From NCBI GenBank assembly GCA_028293725.1, contig JAQGOE010000166.1, positions 1-28,740 on the forward strand: a stretch of 28,740 bases of DNA, written 5' to 3'. Position 1 is the first letter of the stretch; each line of letters opens with the position of its first letter. The notes beneath the pieces were generated by a model. The model was not told the origin of the DNA, made no database searches, and saw only the letters and a list, made by a program, of their open reading frames with translations. This document shows positions 1-8,141 of this stretch, piece by piece. Made by a program: the position numbers and the translations under genes. The stretch comes from Gammaproteobacteria bacterium (GTDB taxonomy: Bacteria; Pseudomonadota; Gammaproteobacteria; Steroidobacterales; Steroidobacteraceae).

Positions 1-1403
1 TTGCCTGGCGGTTCTACACGGTCCCGGGTGACCCATCGAAGCCCTTCGAGAACCAGGCCATGGCCAGGGCTGCCAAGACCTGGTCAGGGGAGTGGTGGAA
101 GTTAGGTGGCGGCGGAACGGTGTGGGACAGCTTGTCCTATGACCCAGCCCTCAACCTGATCTATTTCGGCGTCGGCAATGGCCTGGAATGGAATCACACC
201 GTCCGAAGTGCGGGCAAGGGCGACAATCTTTTCCTGTCCTCCATCGTGGCGGTGAATGCGGACACGGGCGAGTACGTCTGGCACTACCAGGCCACTCCCG
301 GAGAAGAGTGGGACTACGACGCAGTACAGCAGTTGACCCTTGCTGACCTCACGATCGACGGCGTGTCGCGCAGAGTCCTCATGCAGGCCAACAAAAACGG
401 CTTCTTTTACGTGCTCGACCGTACCAATGGCAAGCTGCTCTCCGCACACAATTTCGCGCCTATCACCTGGGCTCGCGGCGTCGATCTGAAGACCGGGCGC
501 CCCATCGAGAATCCCGGAATTCGCTATGACGAGACAGGCAAGCCCTCCAAGCAGATCCCGGGGCCGCTGGGTGCACATACCTGGCACGCCATGGCATTCA
601 ACCCCCAGACCGGCCTCGTCTACATTCCAACACAGGTCCTGTCGACCCAGTACGCAGCCGATCCAAACTTCAAGCCGCATCCGATCGGCTGGAACCTGGC
701 CACGGGAGCCGAGTTCGACGATGCGGTCAAAGGCTACCTGCTCGCCTGGGATCCGGTGGGCCAGAAAGAGGTGTGGCGCGCAAATTACCTGGGGCCGTGG
801 AATGGCGGAGTGTTGACTACGGCCGGCAACCTGGTCGCGCAAGGTACCGCCGCGGGGGATTTCCGCATCTATCGCGCTGACAGCGGGCAGAAACTCTGGT
901 CGACGTACGTGCAGTCCGCAATCATAGCCGCGCCGGTCAGCTATGAGGTTCGCGGCGAGCAATTCATCGCCGTGCTCTCGGGTTGGGGCGGCGGCTATCC
1001 GCTCATGCAGGGAAAGGCGGCAGCCGCGTCTGGGAATACCCACAACGTCAGCCGCGTGTTGGTATTCAAGCTGGACGGTCACGCACAATTGCCGGCAGCA
1101 CAACCCCCCGCGCTTGCCACGACCAGTCCTCCACCTGACACTGCCGATGCCAATACCGTGGCGGCAGGAGCAGATCTCTTCGGCCGTTACTGCGGTGCCT
1201 GTCATGGCCAGTTCGCGGTTTCCGGCGGCATCACCCCCGATCTGCGGCATTCGAGCTTCCTGGCGAACGATTTCTGGTACCAGATCGTCCTCAACGGGGC
1301 GCTGCAGGACGCCGGCATGGCCTCGTTCGGCAAGGTCCTCGACCAGTCGACGGCGACCGCCATTCGCGCCTATGTGATTCACGAAGCGAATCAGTCCAGG
1401 TAA
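1..1403 (+). CDS. Quinohaemoprotein (PQQ + cytochrome c) alcohol dehydrogenase, 5'-truncated
   Basis: This is the C-terminal part of a periplasmic type II PQQ alcohol dehydrogenase; the gene begins left of the window and is open in frame from base 3. The first visible residues read WRFYTVPGDPS, a hallmark of the family, so the ATG at 60 is internal. Propeller signatures follow: a GGGGTVWDSLSYD segment and EEWDYDA near base 312, where the Asp of WDY corresponds to the catalytic base of methanol/ethanol dehydrogenases. After a Pro/Ala-rich linker comes a class I cytochrome c domain with CGACH at bases 1191-1205, and a later Met in GMASFG is the likely axial ligand. Such enzymes oxidise primary or secondary alcohols and pass electrons from PQQ through haem c to the respiratory chain. 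The substrate cannot be read from the sequence. It is the only haem-fused PQQ enzyme in the window; the one at 12415 lacks the haem domain. Confidence 0.93.
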   Translation, partial: AWRFYTVPGDPSKPFENQAMARAAKTWSGEWWKLGGGGTVWDSLSYDPALNLIYFGVGNGLEWNHTVRSAGKGDNLFLSSIVAVNADTGEYVWHYQATPGEEWDYDAVQQLTLADLTIDGVSRRVLMQANKNGFFYVLDRTNGKLLSAHNFAPITWARGVDLKTGRPIENPGIRYDETGKPSKQIPGPLGAHTWHAMAFNPQTGLVYIPTQVLSTQYAADPNFKPHPIGWNLATGAEFDDAVKGYLLAWDPVGQKEVWRANYLGPWNGGVLTTAGNLVAQGTAAGDFRIYRADSGQKLWSTYVQSAIIAAPVSYEVRGEQFIAVLSGWGGGYPLMQGKAAAASGNTHNVSRVLVFKLDGHAQLPAAQPPALATTSPPPDTADANTVAAGADLFGRYCGACHGQFAVSGGITPDLRHSSFLANDFWYQIVLNGALQDAGMASFGKVLDQSTATAIRAYVIHEANQSR

Positions 1404-1432
1404 GCGGCCGACAGCACTCGAGCAGGCACCCT

Positions 1433-1479
1433 CCCCCGCTCGGGGGGTACTGGAGACCGCGTTGAGGGCCTAACCTCAA
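1433..1479 (+). other. Two short hairpins between the PQQ dehydrogenase and the acyl-CoA operon
   Basis: The 109-base gap holds a C5/G5 stem with a small loop at about 1433-1447 and a second hairpin, TTGAGG-loop-CCTCAA, at 1462-1479. Neither is followed by a T-run, so a classical intrinsic terminator is not clear. They could attenuate read-through from the dehydrogenase or sit in the leader of the next operon. No convincing -35/-10 pair was seen. Confidence 0.3.
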
Positions 1480-1512
1480 AAGACTTTCAACCAAACCCGC
1501 CGAGTATCCAAA

Positions 1513-2718
1513 ATGAGAGAAGACGTAAAGCAGCCTAAGCCACTGCCGGAGCCGAATGTCGACTTCTACGAGCTCGCCGAGACGTTGCCGGCGGAAGAGC
1601 TCGCGACACTGAAGCAGGTGCGCGAGTTCATGCAGAGCAAGATCGCTCCGGTCATCAACAAGTACTGGGCGGAGGATGCGTTTCCGTTCGAGTTGCTACC
1701 CGAGTTCAAGAAACTCAACATCATGGGAGCGGGGCTCGAGGGTTACGGCTGCCGCGGTGGCAGTGGCTTGCTCGTCGGCTTGATCGCAATGGAGATGGCG
1801 CGCTTCGACGCCTCGATCGCGACTTTCGTCGGCGTGCACAGTGGGCTCGCGATGGGATCGATCCACATGGGTGGCTCGGAAGCACAGAAGAACAAGTGGT
1901 TGCCGCCGATGGCGCGCATGGAAAAGATCGGCTGTTTCGGCTTGACCGAGCCGCTGGTCGGCTCCGGCACAGGCGGTGGACTCACGACCACCGCCAAGCG
2001 TGACGGCGATACCTGGATCGTCAACGGCCAGAAGAAGTGGATCGGGAACGCCCCTTGGTGCGACGTCTCGATCATCTGGGCCCGTGATGTGGCCGATAAC
2101 CAGGTCAAGGGTTTCATTGTCGAGAACAAGACCACTCCAGGCTTCAGCGTGGAGAAGATTCAGAACAAGATCGCACTGAAGGTCGTACAGAACGGCTTGA
2201 TCACCCTGAACAACTGCCGCATTCCGGAAGAGAATCGGCTCGAGCAGGACAGCTCTTTCCGCGATACGGCGAAAGTGTTGCGCATGACGCGGTTCCTGGT
2301 GGGATGGGAAGCAACCGGGTGCCAGATGGGCGCCTACGAAAACACGCTCAAATACACCCAGCAGCGTCTGCAGTTCGGAAAGCCGATCGCCTCTTTCCAG
2401 CTCGTACAGGACCTGCTTGCCAAGATGCTCGCCAATGTCACGGCCTGCCAGTGCATGGTCGCCCGCACGGCGCAGTTACATGCCGAAGGTAAGCTGACCG
2501 ACGCACACGCGGCGCTATCCAAGGCATTTACCACCGCCAGGATGCGCGAAACCGTCTCATGGGGACGTGAGCTGCTCGGCGGCAACGGCATTTCCCTCGA
2601 CTATCAGGTTGCGCGATTTTTCGCGGATGCGGAGGCCTTCTATTCGTACGAGGGCACTTATCAGATGCAGAACCTGATCGTCGGCAAGGCGATCACCGGC
2701 CTCAGCGCCTTTGTCTGA
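1513..2718 (+). CDS. Acyl-CoA dehydrogenase, ACX4/glutaryl-CoA-dehydrogenase-like subgroup
   Basis: A 401-residue flavoenzyme that introduces the alpha,beta double bond into an acyl-CoA; first gene of the six-gene operon. The N-terminal helical domain, the FAD-contacting CFGLTEP segment, the middle beta domain and the C-terminal RQFGKP-like segment (RLQFGKPI) are all present. The catalytic Glu is E380 in YEGTYQMQ, at the position used by glutaryl-CoA dehydrogenase and the plant short-chain acyl-CoA oxidase ACX4. From memory of those proteins, the C-terminal half is strikingly ACX4-like (WIGN, GFIV, KIALKVVQNG, RELLGGNGI). The Arg/Ser pair that binds the glutaryl carboxylate (RSAMS in human GCDH) reads ATFVG here, so a dicarboxylyl-CoA substrate is unlikely. 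The usual TEPxxGSD is TEPLVGSGT. The start lacks a strong ribosome binding site. Whether it passes electrons to ETF or to oxygen is not decided by sequence. Confidence 0.93.
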   Translation: MREDVKQPKPLPEPNVDFYELAETLPAEELATLKQVREFMQSKIAPVINKYWAEDAFPFELLPEFKKLNIMGAGLEGYGCRGGSGLLVGLIAMEMARFDASIATFVGVHSGLAMGSIHMGGSEAQKNKWLPPMARMEKIGCFGLTEPLVGSGTGGGLTTTAKRDGDTWIVNGQKKWIGNAPWCDVSIIWARDVADNQVKGFIVENKTTPGFSVEKIQNKIALKVVQNGLITLNNCRIPEENRLEQDSSFRDTAKVLRMTRFLVGWEATGCQMGAYENTLKYTQQRLQFGKPIASFQLVQDLLAKMLANVTACQCMVARTAQLHAEGKLTDAHAALSKAFTTARMRETVSWGRELLGGNGISLDYQVARFFADAEAFYSYEGTYQMQNLIVGKAITGLSAFV

Positions 2719-2735
2719 CTCGAGGGGAAGTGCGA

Positions 2736-3527
2736 ATGACAACTGAGACGCTCACCAATGTCTTGTATGAGAAGAAAGGTGCCATCGCCTACGTGACTTT
2801 GAACCGCCCCAAGGTTCTCAACGCGCTGAGCCAGGGCGCCTGGAAAGATTTGCGAACGGCTTTCGAACAGGCGCGCGACGACGCCGTGGTCCTCGGAGTG
2901 ATCCTGACAGGGGCTGGCGACAAGGCTTTCATCGCGGGGGAGGACATCGGTGAGTTAGCGCATGCGACACCAGTCGATGCCGAAAAGTCCAGCCGCAGTG
3001 GGCAGGCAGTGCTCGACCTGATTGAGAACCTCGGCAAGCCGGTCATCGCCGCCGTCAACGGCTTTGCGCTGGGTGGCGGCTGTGAGACAGCGATGGCTTG
3101 CACAATCCGGATCGCCGCGGAACACGCCAGGTTCGGCCAACCGGAGGTCAAACTGGGTATTCCACCCGGCGCCGGTGGCACGCAGCGATTGCCGCGGTTG
3201 GTCGGCAAGGGACGAGCGCTACAGATCATTCTTTCCGGAGAGATGATCAATGCTCCGGAGGCTCACCGAATCGGGCTGGTCAACGAAGTGGTACCGGCCG
3301 GAGAGCTGATTGCACGCTGTGAAGCGATCCTGAAGCAAATCCTCGCCAACGCGCCGCTCGCCGTCCGCTTTGCGTTGGAAGCGGTGAACAAGGGAATGGA
3401 GACGAGTTTGTCGGCGGGATTGTTGCTGGAGGCTTCCGTGTTCGCGATCTGCGCGGGCACCGAAGACAAACGCGAGGGGACTGCCGCCTTCCTGGAAAAG
3501 CGTGCCGCCCAGTTTCAGGGGCGATGA
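2736..3527 (+). CDS. Enoyl-CoA hydratase/isomerase (crotonase) family protein
   Basis: A 263-residue crotonase that would hydrate the enoyl-CoA made by the preceding dehydrogenase. The oxyanion-hole segments are AFIAGED (about residues 64-70) and ALGGGCE (111-117). Both glutamates used for catalysis by classical hydratases are in place: E117 in GGGCETAM and E137 in GQPEVKLG, followed by the PGAGGTQRLPR signature. Hydratase activity is therefore more likely than a diverged crotonase reaction. An ATG at 2736 preceded by GAGGGGAA at 2722-2729 is a better start than the in-frame GTG at 2730, which is too close to that site. It lies 17 bases after the dehydrogenase, consistent with one transcript. 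Confidence 0.93.
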   Translation: MTTETLTNVLYEKKGAIAYVTLNRPKVLNALSQGAWKDLRTAFEQARDDAVVLGVILTGAGDKAFIAGEDIGELAHATPVDAEKSSRSGQAVLDLIENLGKPVIAAVNGFALGGGCETAMACTIRIAAEHARFGQPEVKLGIPPGAGGTQRLPRLVGKGRALQIILSGEMINAPEAHRIGLVNEVVPAGELIARCEAILKQILANAPLAVRFALEAVNKGMETSLSAGLLLEASVFAICAGTEDKREGTAAFLEKRAAQFQGR

Positions 3528-3561
3528 GCAAACCACGGACCAACAGTCAAAGGCAACAGCC

Positions 3562-4779
3562 ATGGCAAGCGACAATATATTTTCCGGCCTCAAGGTGGTG
3601 GACCTGGCGAGCTTCATAGCGGGTCCGGGCGCCGCGGTCATCCTTTCCGATTTTGGTGCCGATGTCATCAAGGTGGAGCCTCCGGCGGGAGATCTCTGGC
3701 GACATGGGCACCAGATCCCGCCGCAGCCACAAGCGAAGGATCCCTATCCCTGGCACCTGGCCAACCGCAATAAGCGCGGCATCACACTCGATCTGAAGTC
3801 CTCGAGCGCTCAGCCCGTCCTCGAGCGGCTGGTTAAGTGGGCCGATGTGCTCATTGTCAACACGCCGCATCCCGCACGCAAACGATTGAAGCTCGAATAT
3901 GACGACGTGGTGCAACACAACTCTCGCCTGATCTATGCGGATCTGACGGGTTTCGGCGAAAAAGGGCCAGACGCCGAATTGCCGGGCTTCGACATCACTT
4001 CCTACTGGGCGCGCAGCGGACTGCTATCCATGACGCGCGATGCTGGCGCGCCACCAACGTGGCCCGTGGCCGGTAGCGGTGACAACGCGACCGCGGTGGG
4101 CCTGTATTCCGCAATCGTCACAGCGCTCTATCGTCGGGAGCGCACGGGTGAAGGTGCGTACGTGACCACATCGCTGCTGGCAGAGGGAGTCTGGGCCGCG
4201 AGCGTTTCGATCCAGGCCGCATTGTGTGACGCGAAGTTCTTCGGGCTGCACGATCGCAAGAATCCCGCCAATGCGGCACTGAACGTGTACCGCGCTGCCG
4301 ATAACGCCTGGTTCGTTCTCATCGTCACACCGGACAAGGTGGCGGCGGTGGCGGAAGCCCTGGGTCGCAGAGACCTTTTGACAGATCCGCGGTTCTCGGA
4401 TCCAACCAAGCTGGCGACAAACATGCCGCAGTTGACGGCGATCCTGGATGAAATCTTCGCAGCACAACCGATGCCGTATTGGCAGCAGGTCTTCCAAGGC
4501 GTCAACGTGACGTTCGGCGTCGTGCGCGGTCCGCAAGAAGTCATCAATGATCCGCAGCTGCCGCTCAATGAGATTGTCGTGCCACTGGAAGGCGCCCCCG
4601 GCAAGCTGACTTCCACCATCAGCAGTCCAATACAGGTACATGGCGTCAAAAAGGTGTCGGCCAAGCGAGCCCCTTCGCTCGGAGAGCACAACGAGTCTGT
4701 TCTGAAGGAACTCGGCTTCAGTGCGAGCGATATCGGTGCATTGCTTTCGAGCGGTGCCCTTGGAAAGGTTAAGGAGTAA
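3562..4779 (+). CDS. CaiB/BaiF family III CoA transferase
   Basis: A 405-residue family III CoA transferase or alpha-methylacyl-CoA racemase relative, which moves CoA between carboxylic acids through an acyl-enzyme anhydride. The N-terminus has the usual LKVVDLASFIAGPGAA and DFGADVIKVEPP segments. The nucleophilic Asp is D144 in LPGFDITSYWARSG, at the position of the conserved active-site Asp; GLYSAIVTALYRRERTGEGAYV is also typical. The reading frame extends upstream to 3502, but the ATG at 3562 begins the conserved domain and avoids a 25-base overlap with the hydratase gene. In this operon it and the synthetase at 6642 offer two alternative ways to load CoA onto the substrate. Substrate specificity is not predictable from sequence. 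Confidence 0.92.
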   Translation: MASDNIFSGLKVVDLASFIAGPGAAVILSDFGADVIKVEPPAGDLWRHGHQIPPQPQAKDPYPWHLANRNKRGITLDLKSSSAQPVLERLVKWADVLIVNTPHPARKRLKLEYDDVVQHNSRLIYADLTGFGEKGPDAELPGFDITSYWARSGLLSMTRDAGAPPTWPVAGSGDNATAVGLYSAIVTALYRRERTGEGAYVTTSLLAEGVWAASVSIQAALCDAKFFGLHDRKNPANAALNVYRAADNAWFVLIVTPDKVAAVAEALGRRDLLTDPRFSDPTKLATNMPQLTAILDEIFAAQPMPYWQQVFQGVNVTFGVVRGPQEVINDPQLPLNEIVVPLEGAPGKLTSTISSPIQVHGVKKVSAKRAPSLGEHNESVLKELGFSASDIGALLSSGALGKVKE

Positions 4780-4784
4780 CAACA

Positions 4785-5675
4785 ATGAATCAACTCGCGG
4801 GTCGTTTGTTCGTACTCGATGCGAGCGGCGGTCGGGTCTTCTCGATGAATCCGGACGGCTCGGATTCCAAGACCTTGGTTACAGGGTGCCCCCTACCTGA
4901 CGGCATCGCGTTGGATCTCAAAAAGGGGCATTTCTACTGGACGGACATGGGTGTTCCCGATCGCAACGATGGGAAGATCGAACGCGCCGATCTCGATGGT
5001 CGTAACCGCACGACAATCATTCCCGAGGGCGCCACTCACACGCCCAAGCAGATCCATCTCGATAGCAAGAATCGCAAGCTCTACTGGTCGGATCGTGAAG
5101 GCATGCGGGTCATGCGCTCGAATCTCGACGGGTCGCACATCGAGACGCTCGTGCAATCCGGCCGCGGCGATGCCGACCGCAGCGATCCTTCAAACTGGTG
5201 TGTGGGTATTGCGGTCGACGCGGATCGCGGGCATATCTACTGGACGCAAAAGGGCCCGGACAACGGCGAGCGGGGCCGCATCTTCCGCGCGAATCTCGAG
5301 CTTCCCGCGGGCCAGAGCGCCGCAAATCGGCGCGACATTGCGGTCTTGTTCGACGGACTGCCGGAACCAATCGATCTGGAGCTCGATCTTCAGAACCGCC
5401 ATCTGTATTGGACCGATCGCGGCGATCCGCCGCGCGGCAACACCGTGAACCGCACGTCCATCGACGGCAAGCTCACCCAGGAGATCGTGCTCAGCAATCT
5501 GATGGAGGGAATCGGCATTGCGTTGGATGTCGCCGGCGATCGCATGTTCGTGACTGACCTGGCCGGTACGGTCTACTGCGCCAAACTCAATGGGTCGCAG
5601 AAGCGAGTACTGGCCTACGCACAGGGAAACCTTACCGGCGTGGCCTACGCGGAAATCACCTCGACGGAGAGATAA
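4785..5675 (+). CDS. Cytoplasmic six-bladed YWTD (LDL-receptor class B-like) beta-propeller protein
   Basis: A 296-residue protein made almost entirely of YWTD repeats. The blade motifs are LFVLD (residues 8-12), YWTD (51-54), YWSD (100-103), YWTQ (152-155), YWTD (208-211) and FVTD (255-258). That makes six, a complete propeller, with recurrent D-G-S/N-x-x-x-x-L turns. No signal peptide or transmembrane segment is seen, so it should be cytoplasmic, unlike its animal namesakes. AAGGAG at 4771-4776 overlaps the upstream stop codon and sits 8 bases before the ATG, and the next gene starts 2 bases after its end, so it is firmly part of the CoA operon. Its function is unknown. It could be a lactonase- or gluconolactonase-like hydrolase fold, a scaffold, or a binding protein for an operon enzyme. 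No catalytic residues can be assigned. Confidence 0.88.
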   Translation: MNQLAGRLFVLDASGGRVFSMNPDGSDSKTLVTGCPLPDGIALDLKKGHFYWTDMGVPDRNDGKIERADLDGRNRTTIIPEGATHTPKQIHLDSKNRKLYWSDREGMRVMRSNLDGSHIETLVQSGRGDADRSDPSNWCVGIAVDADRGHIYWTQKGPDNGERGRIFRANLELPAGQSAANRRDIAVLFDGLPEPIDLELDLQNRHLYWTDRGDPPRGNTVNRTSIDGKLTQEIVLSNLMEGIGIALDVAGDRMFVTDLAGTVYCAKLNGSQKRVLAYAQGNLTGVAYAEITSTER

Positions 5676-5677
5676 CG

Positions 5678-6616
5678 ATGAGCTTTGACAAACCTATTCG
5701 TCGCATTGCCATTGTCGGCACTGGAGTCATCGGGGCCAGCTGGGCCGCACAGTACCTCGCGCGTGGCTTTGACGTTATCGCTACCGATCCGGCGCCGACC
5801 GCGGAAGCCAGCTTGCGCAAGTATGTCGACGAAGCGTGGGCGGTGCTGACGAGCATCGGACTGTCTCCCGGTGCTTCGCGCGACCGTCTGGAGTTTACGA
5901 CCGATATGAAGAAGGCCTTGGCAAACGCCGACTTCGTGCAGGAAAACGGCCCGGAACGGGTGGATTTCAAAATCAAGCTCTACGCTGACATGGACGCGGC
6001 GACGCCACCGGATTCACTCATCGCATCGAGCTCCTCGTCACTGACCATGAGTGTCGTTCAGTCAAAGTGTCAGCATCCAGAACGCTGTGTCATCGGGCAT
6101 CCGTTCAATCCCCCGCACGTCATTCCGCTCGTTGAAGTCGTGGGTGGCGCTAAGACATCGCCGGAAGCCATCGATAAAGCGATGGCGTTCTATAAGTCCA
6201 TTGGTAAGCGGGCAATTCTCCTGCGCAAGGAGGTCCCAGGGCACGTTGCGAACCGCCTCCAGTCGGCTCTGTACCGGGAAGTGTTGTATCTGATCGAGCA
6301 GGGGGTGCTCAGTGTGGCCGATGCGGATGATGCGGTGAGCTGGGGGCCCGGCCTTCGCTGGGGCGTCATGGGCCCGAGCCTGCAGTTCCACCTCGGAGGT
6401 GGCGCCGGGGGCATCCAACATTTCATCGACCACCTGTTGCCGGCGATGGAGCCTTTGTGGAAGGTACTCGGGACTCCGGGCCTGACCCCCGAGTTCAAAC
6501 AGCGATTGGCCGACGGAGTGCGTGAAGAGGCAGCCGGGCGTTCGGTCGCACAGCTGGCGGAGGCAGAGAACGAGGTGATCGTCGGGCTGCTTCGTTTGCG
6601 GGCCGAGCACGGTTGA
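5678..6616 (+). CDS. 3-Hydroxyacyl-CoA dehydrogenase family, carnitine dehydrogenase/lambda-crystallin type
   Basis: A 312-residue NAD-dependent dehydrogenase. The Rossmann fold opens with IAIVGTGVIGASW (glycines about residues 14-19), and D37 at the end of beta 2 favours NAD over NADP. The catalytic His-Glu pair is H141 in IGHPFNPPH and E153 in PLVEVVGG. S118-S121 and N192 (PGHVANRLQ) fill the other conserved positions. The C-terminal domain has the GPGLRWGVMGP segment typical of the L-carnitine dehydrogenase and lambda-crystallin branch rather than FadB-type enzymes. It could oxidise a 3-hydroxyacyl-CoA made by the operon hydratase, or a free beta-hydroxy acid such as carnitine. GGAGA at 5666-5670 provides the ribosome binding site, 2 bases separate it from the propeller gene, and the synthetase gene follows after 25 bases. 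Confidence 0.92.
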   Translation: MSFDKPIRRIAIVGTGVIGASWAAQYLARGFDVIATDPAPTAEASLRKYVDEAWAVLTSIGLSPGASRDRLEFTTDMKKALANADFVQENGPERVDFKIKLYADMDAATPPDSLIASSSSSLTMSVVQSKCQHPERCVIGHPFNPPHVIPLVEVVGGAKTSPEAIDKAMAFYKSIGKRAILLRKEVPGHVANRLQSALYREVLYLIEQGVLSVADADDAVSWGPGLRWGVMGPSLQFHLGGGAGGIQHFIDHLLPAMEPLWKVLGTPGLTPEFKQRLADGVREEAAGRSVAQLAEAENEVIVGLLRLRAEHG

Positions 6617-6641
6617 GCGTGGTGGCGACACGATACCCGCC

Positions 6642-8132
6642 ATGATTCACACTCACTCGCTTGGCCGCGCTGCTCGATACTATGCCGGCGGTACGGCACT
6701 GGTGTCAGGTGCTACGCGACCGACGTTCCAGGAACTGTATGCTCGGGTCGAAGGCATTGCCGCCGCGCTGAGTCAGCACGGTTTTGGGGTTGGGGACCGC
6801 CTGGCCCTGCTCCTCCCGAATGAAACGGACTACCTGGAGTTGATATATGCGTGCGCCTGGCTCGGCGTAACCGCTGTTCCGCTCAACACCCGGTTCTCGG
6901 CAACAGAAATCGATCGAGTGCTCGCCGATGCAACACCGCGCGGTCTGATTCGGCACTCGTCATTGGCAGCCCCGACGCTGCAACTTCCGTGGGATCGGGT
7001 GCTTGACGTGGAACCGCTGGAAGTTCGCGGCGGTGACTGTCCCACCGCCATTTACGATCCGGAGGCGATCCTAGCGCTGATCTATACGAGCGGCACGACC
7101 GGCCGTCCGAAAGGCGTTGCGCTCACGCACGCCGCAGTGCTTGCGAATGTGGACCACGTCAATTACTGGTTGCCCTACAGAGAGGGCGGTGTGTATCTGC
7201 ACGCGGCACCGCTATTTCACATCGCCGACTTTCCATTCATGTTTGCCGCGCCGGCCTTCGGCACTTGTCAGGTCACAATTGTGAAGTTCAACCCGCAGGC
7301 TTTCTGCGAGACCGTCCAACAGGAGCGGGTCACGCGCACCGTCCTGGTGCCAACGATGATCAATCTCCTAACTCAATTCGAGCGCCTTGCCGAGTACGAT
7401 CTCAGCAGCCTGATGGAGTTGGGGTACGGCGGATCCCCTATCGCACCCGAACTCATCCACCGGGCGAGGCAGGCTTTGCCTCATGTGAAGCTGGTACAGG
7501 TTTATGGCTTGAGCGAAACGGGATTCCTCACGGGTCTGCAAGACCACGAGCACACTGCGAGCAGGCTGCTGTCTTGTGGACGACCCTGTCCCGGGGTCGA
7601 TGTGCGTGTCGTCGATGAGTCGGGCAAGGATGTTCCCATCGGACAGCCGGGGGAGTTGGTCGTCCGTGGTGCGAATGTGATGCACGGCTACTGGAACAGC
7701 CTCGATCAGACCCAGCTCGCATTTCGGGAGGGGATGTTTCGTACCGGCGATATCGGTTATCAGGATGCCGACGGCTTTGTTTACATTCTGGATCGCTTGA
7801 AAGAAATGATCGTCACGGGCGGCGAGAATGTGTACTCCGGAGAGGTCGAAGCCGTCCTTTACCAGCATCCGGCCGTTCGTGAGACGGCGGTCTTTGGGAT
7901 ACCGGACCCACAGTGGGGAGAGCTCGTGATGGCTTGCGTAGTGTTGAAGCCCGGCGCCACTGTCGGCGCGGATGAGTTGATCGCGCATTGCCGCCGGTTT
8001 CTGGCGGGCTACAAGATTCCACGCCGCATCGAGTTTTCGCCGGGCGAGTTGCCCAAGAGCGGCTCTGGGAAGATTCTCAAGAGGGCTTTGCGCGAGCCCT
8101 TCTGGGTTCATCGGGAGCGGGCCGTCGGTTAG
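6642..8132 (+). CDS. AMP-dependent acyl-CoA synthetase (ANL superfamily)
   Basis: A 496-residue adenylate-forming ligase that activates a carboxylic acid to an acyl-AMP and then to an acyl-CoA. The core motifs are complete: the P-loop-like YTSGTTGRPKGV (residues 148-159), YGLSET, the ATP-ribose-binding RTGDIG, the hinge region DRLKEMIVTGGENVYSGEVE, and the C-terminal PKSGSGKILKR with the adenylation lysine at about K477. It is the last gene of the operon, 25 bases after the dehydrogenase and ending 9 bases from a convergent regulator gene. Its length matches medium-chain or CaiC-type ligases rather than the longer acetyl-CoA synthetases. Substrate identity (fatty, aryl or betaine acid) is open. 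Confidence 0.93.
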   Translation: MIHTHSLGRAARYYAGGTALVSGATRPTFQELYARVEGIAAALSQHGFGVGDRLALLLPNETDYLELIYACAWLGVTAVPLNTRFSATEIDRVLADATPRGLIRHSSLAAPTLQLPWDRVLDVEPLEVRGGDCPTAIYDPEAILALIYTSGTTGRPKGVALTHAAVLANVDHVNYWLPYREGGVYLHAAPLFHIADFPFMFAAPAFGTCQVTIVKFNPQAFCETVQQERVTRTVLVPTMINLLTQFERLAEYDLSSLMELGYGGSPIAPELIHRARQALPHVKLVQVYGLSETGFLTGLQDHEHTASRLLSCGRPCPGVDVRVVDESGKDVPIGQPGELVVRGANVMHGYWNSLDQTQLAFREGMFRTGDIGYQDADGFVYILDRLKEMIVTGGENVYSGEVEAVLYQHPAVRETAVFGIPDPQWGELVMACVVLKPGATVGADELIAHCRRFLAGYKIPRRIEFSPGELPKSGSGKILKRALREPFWVHRERAVG

Positions 8133-8141
8133 CTGTAGCTC

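Noticed and set aside
102..1382. Long minus-strand open frame opposite the PQQ dehydrogenase
   Set aside because: The plus strand carries clear PQQ and haem motifs throughout; the minus-strand product has no recognisable domain and is a high-GC antisense shadow.
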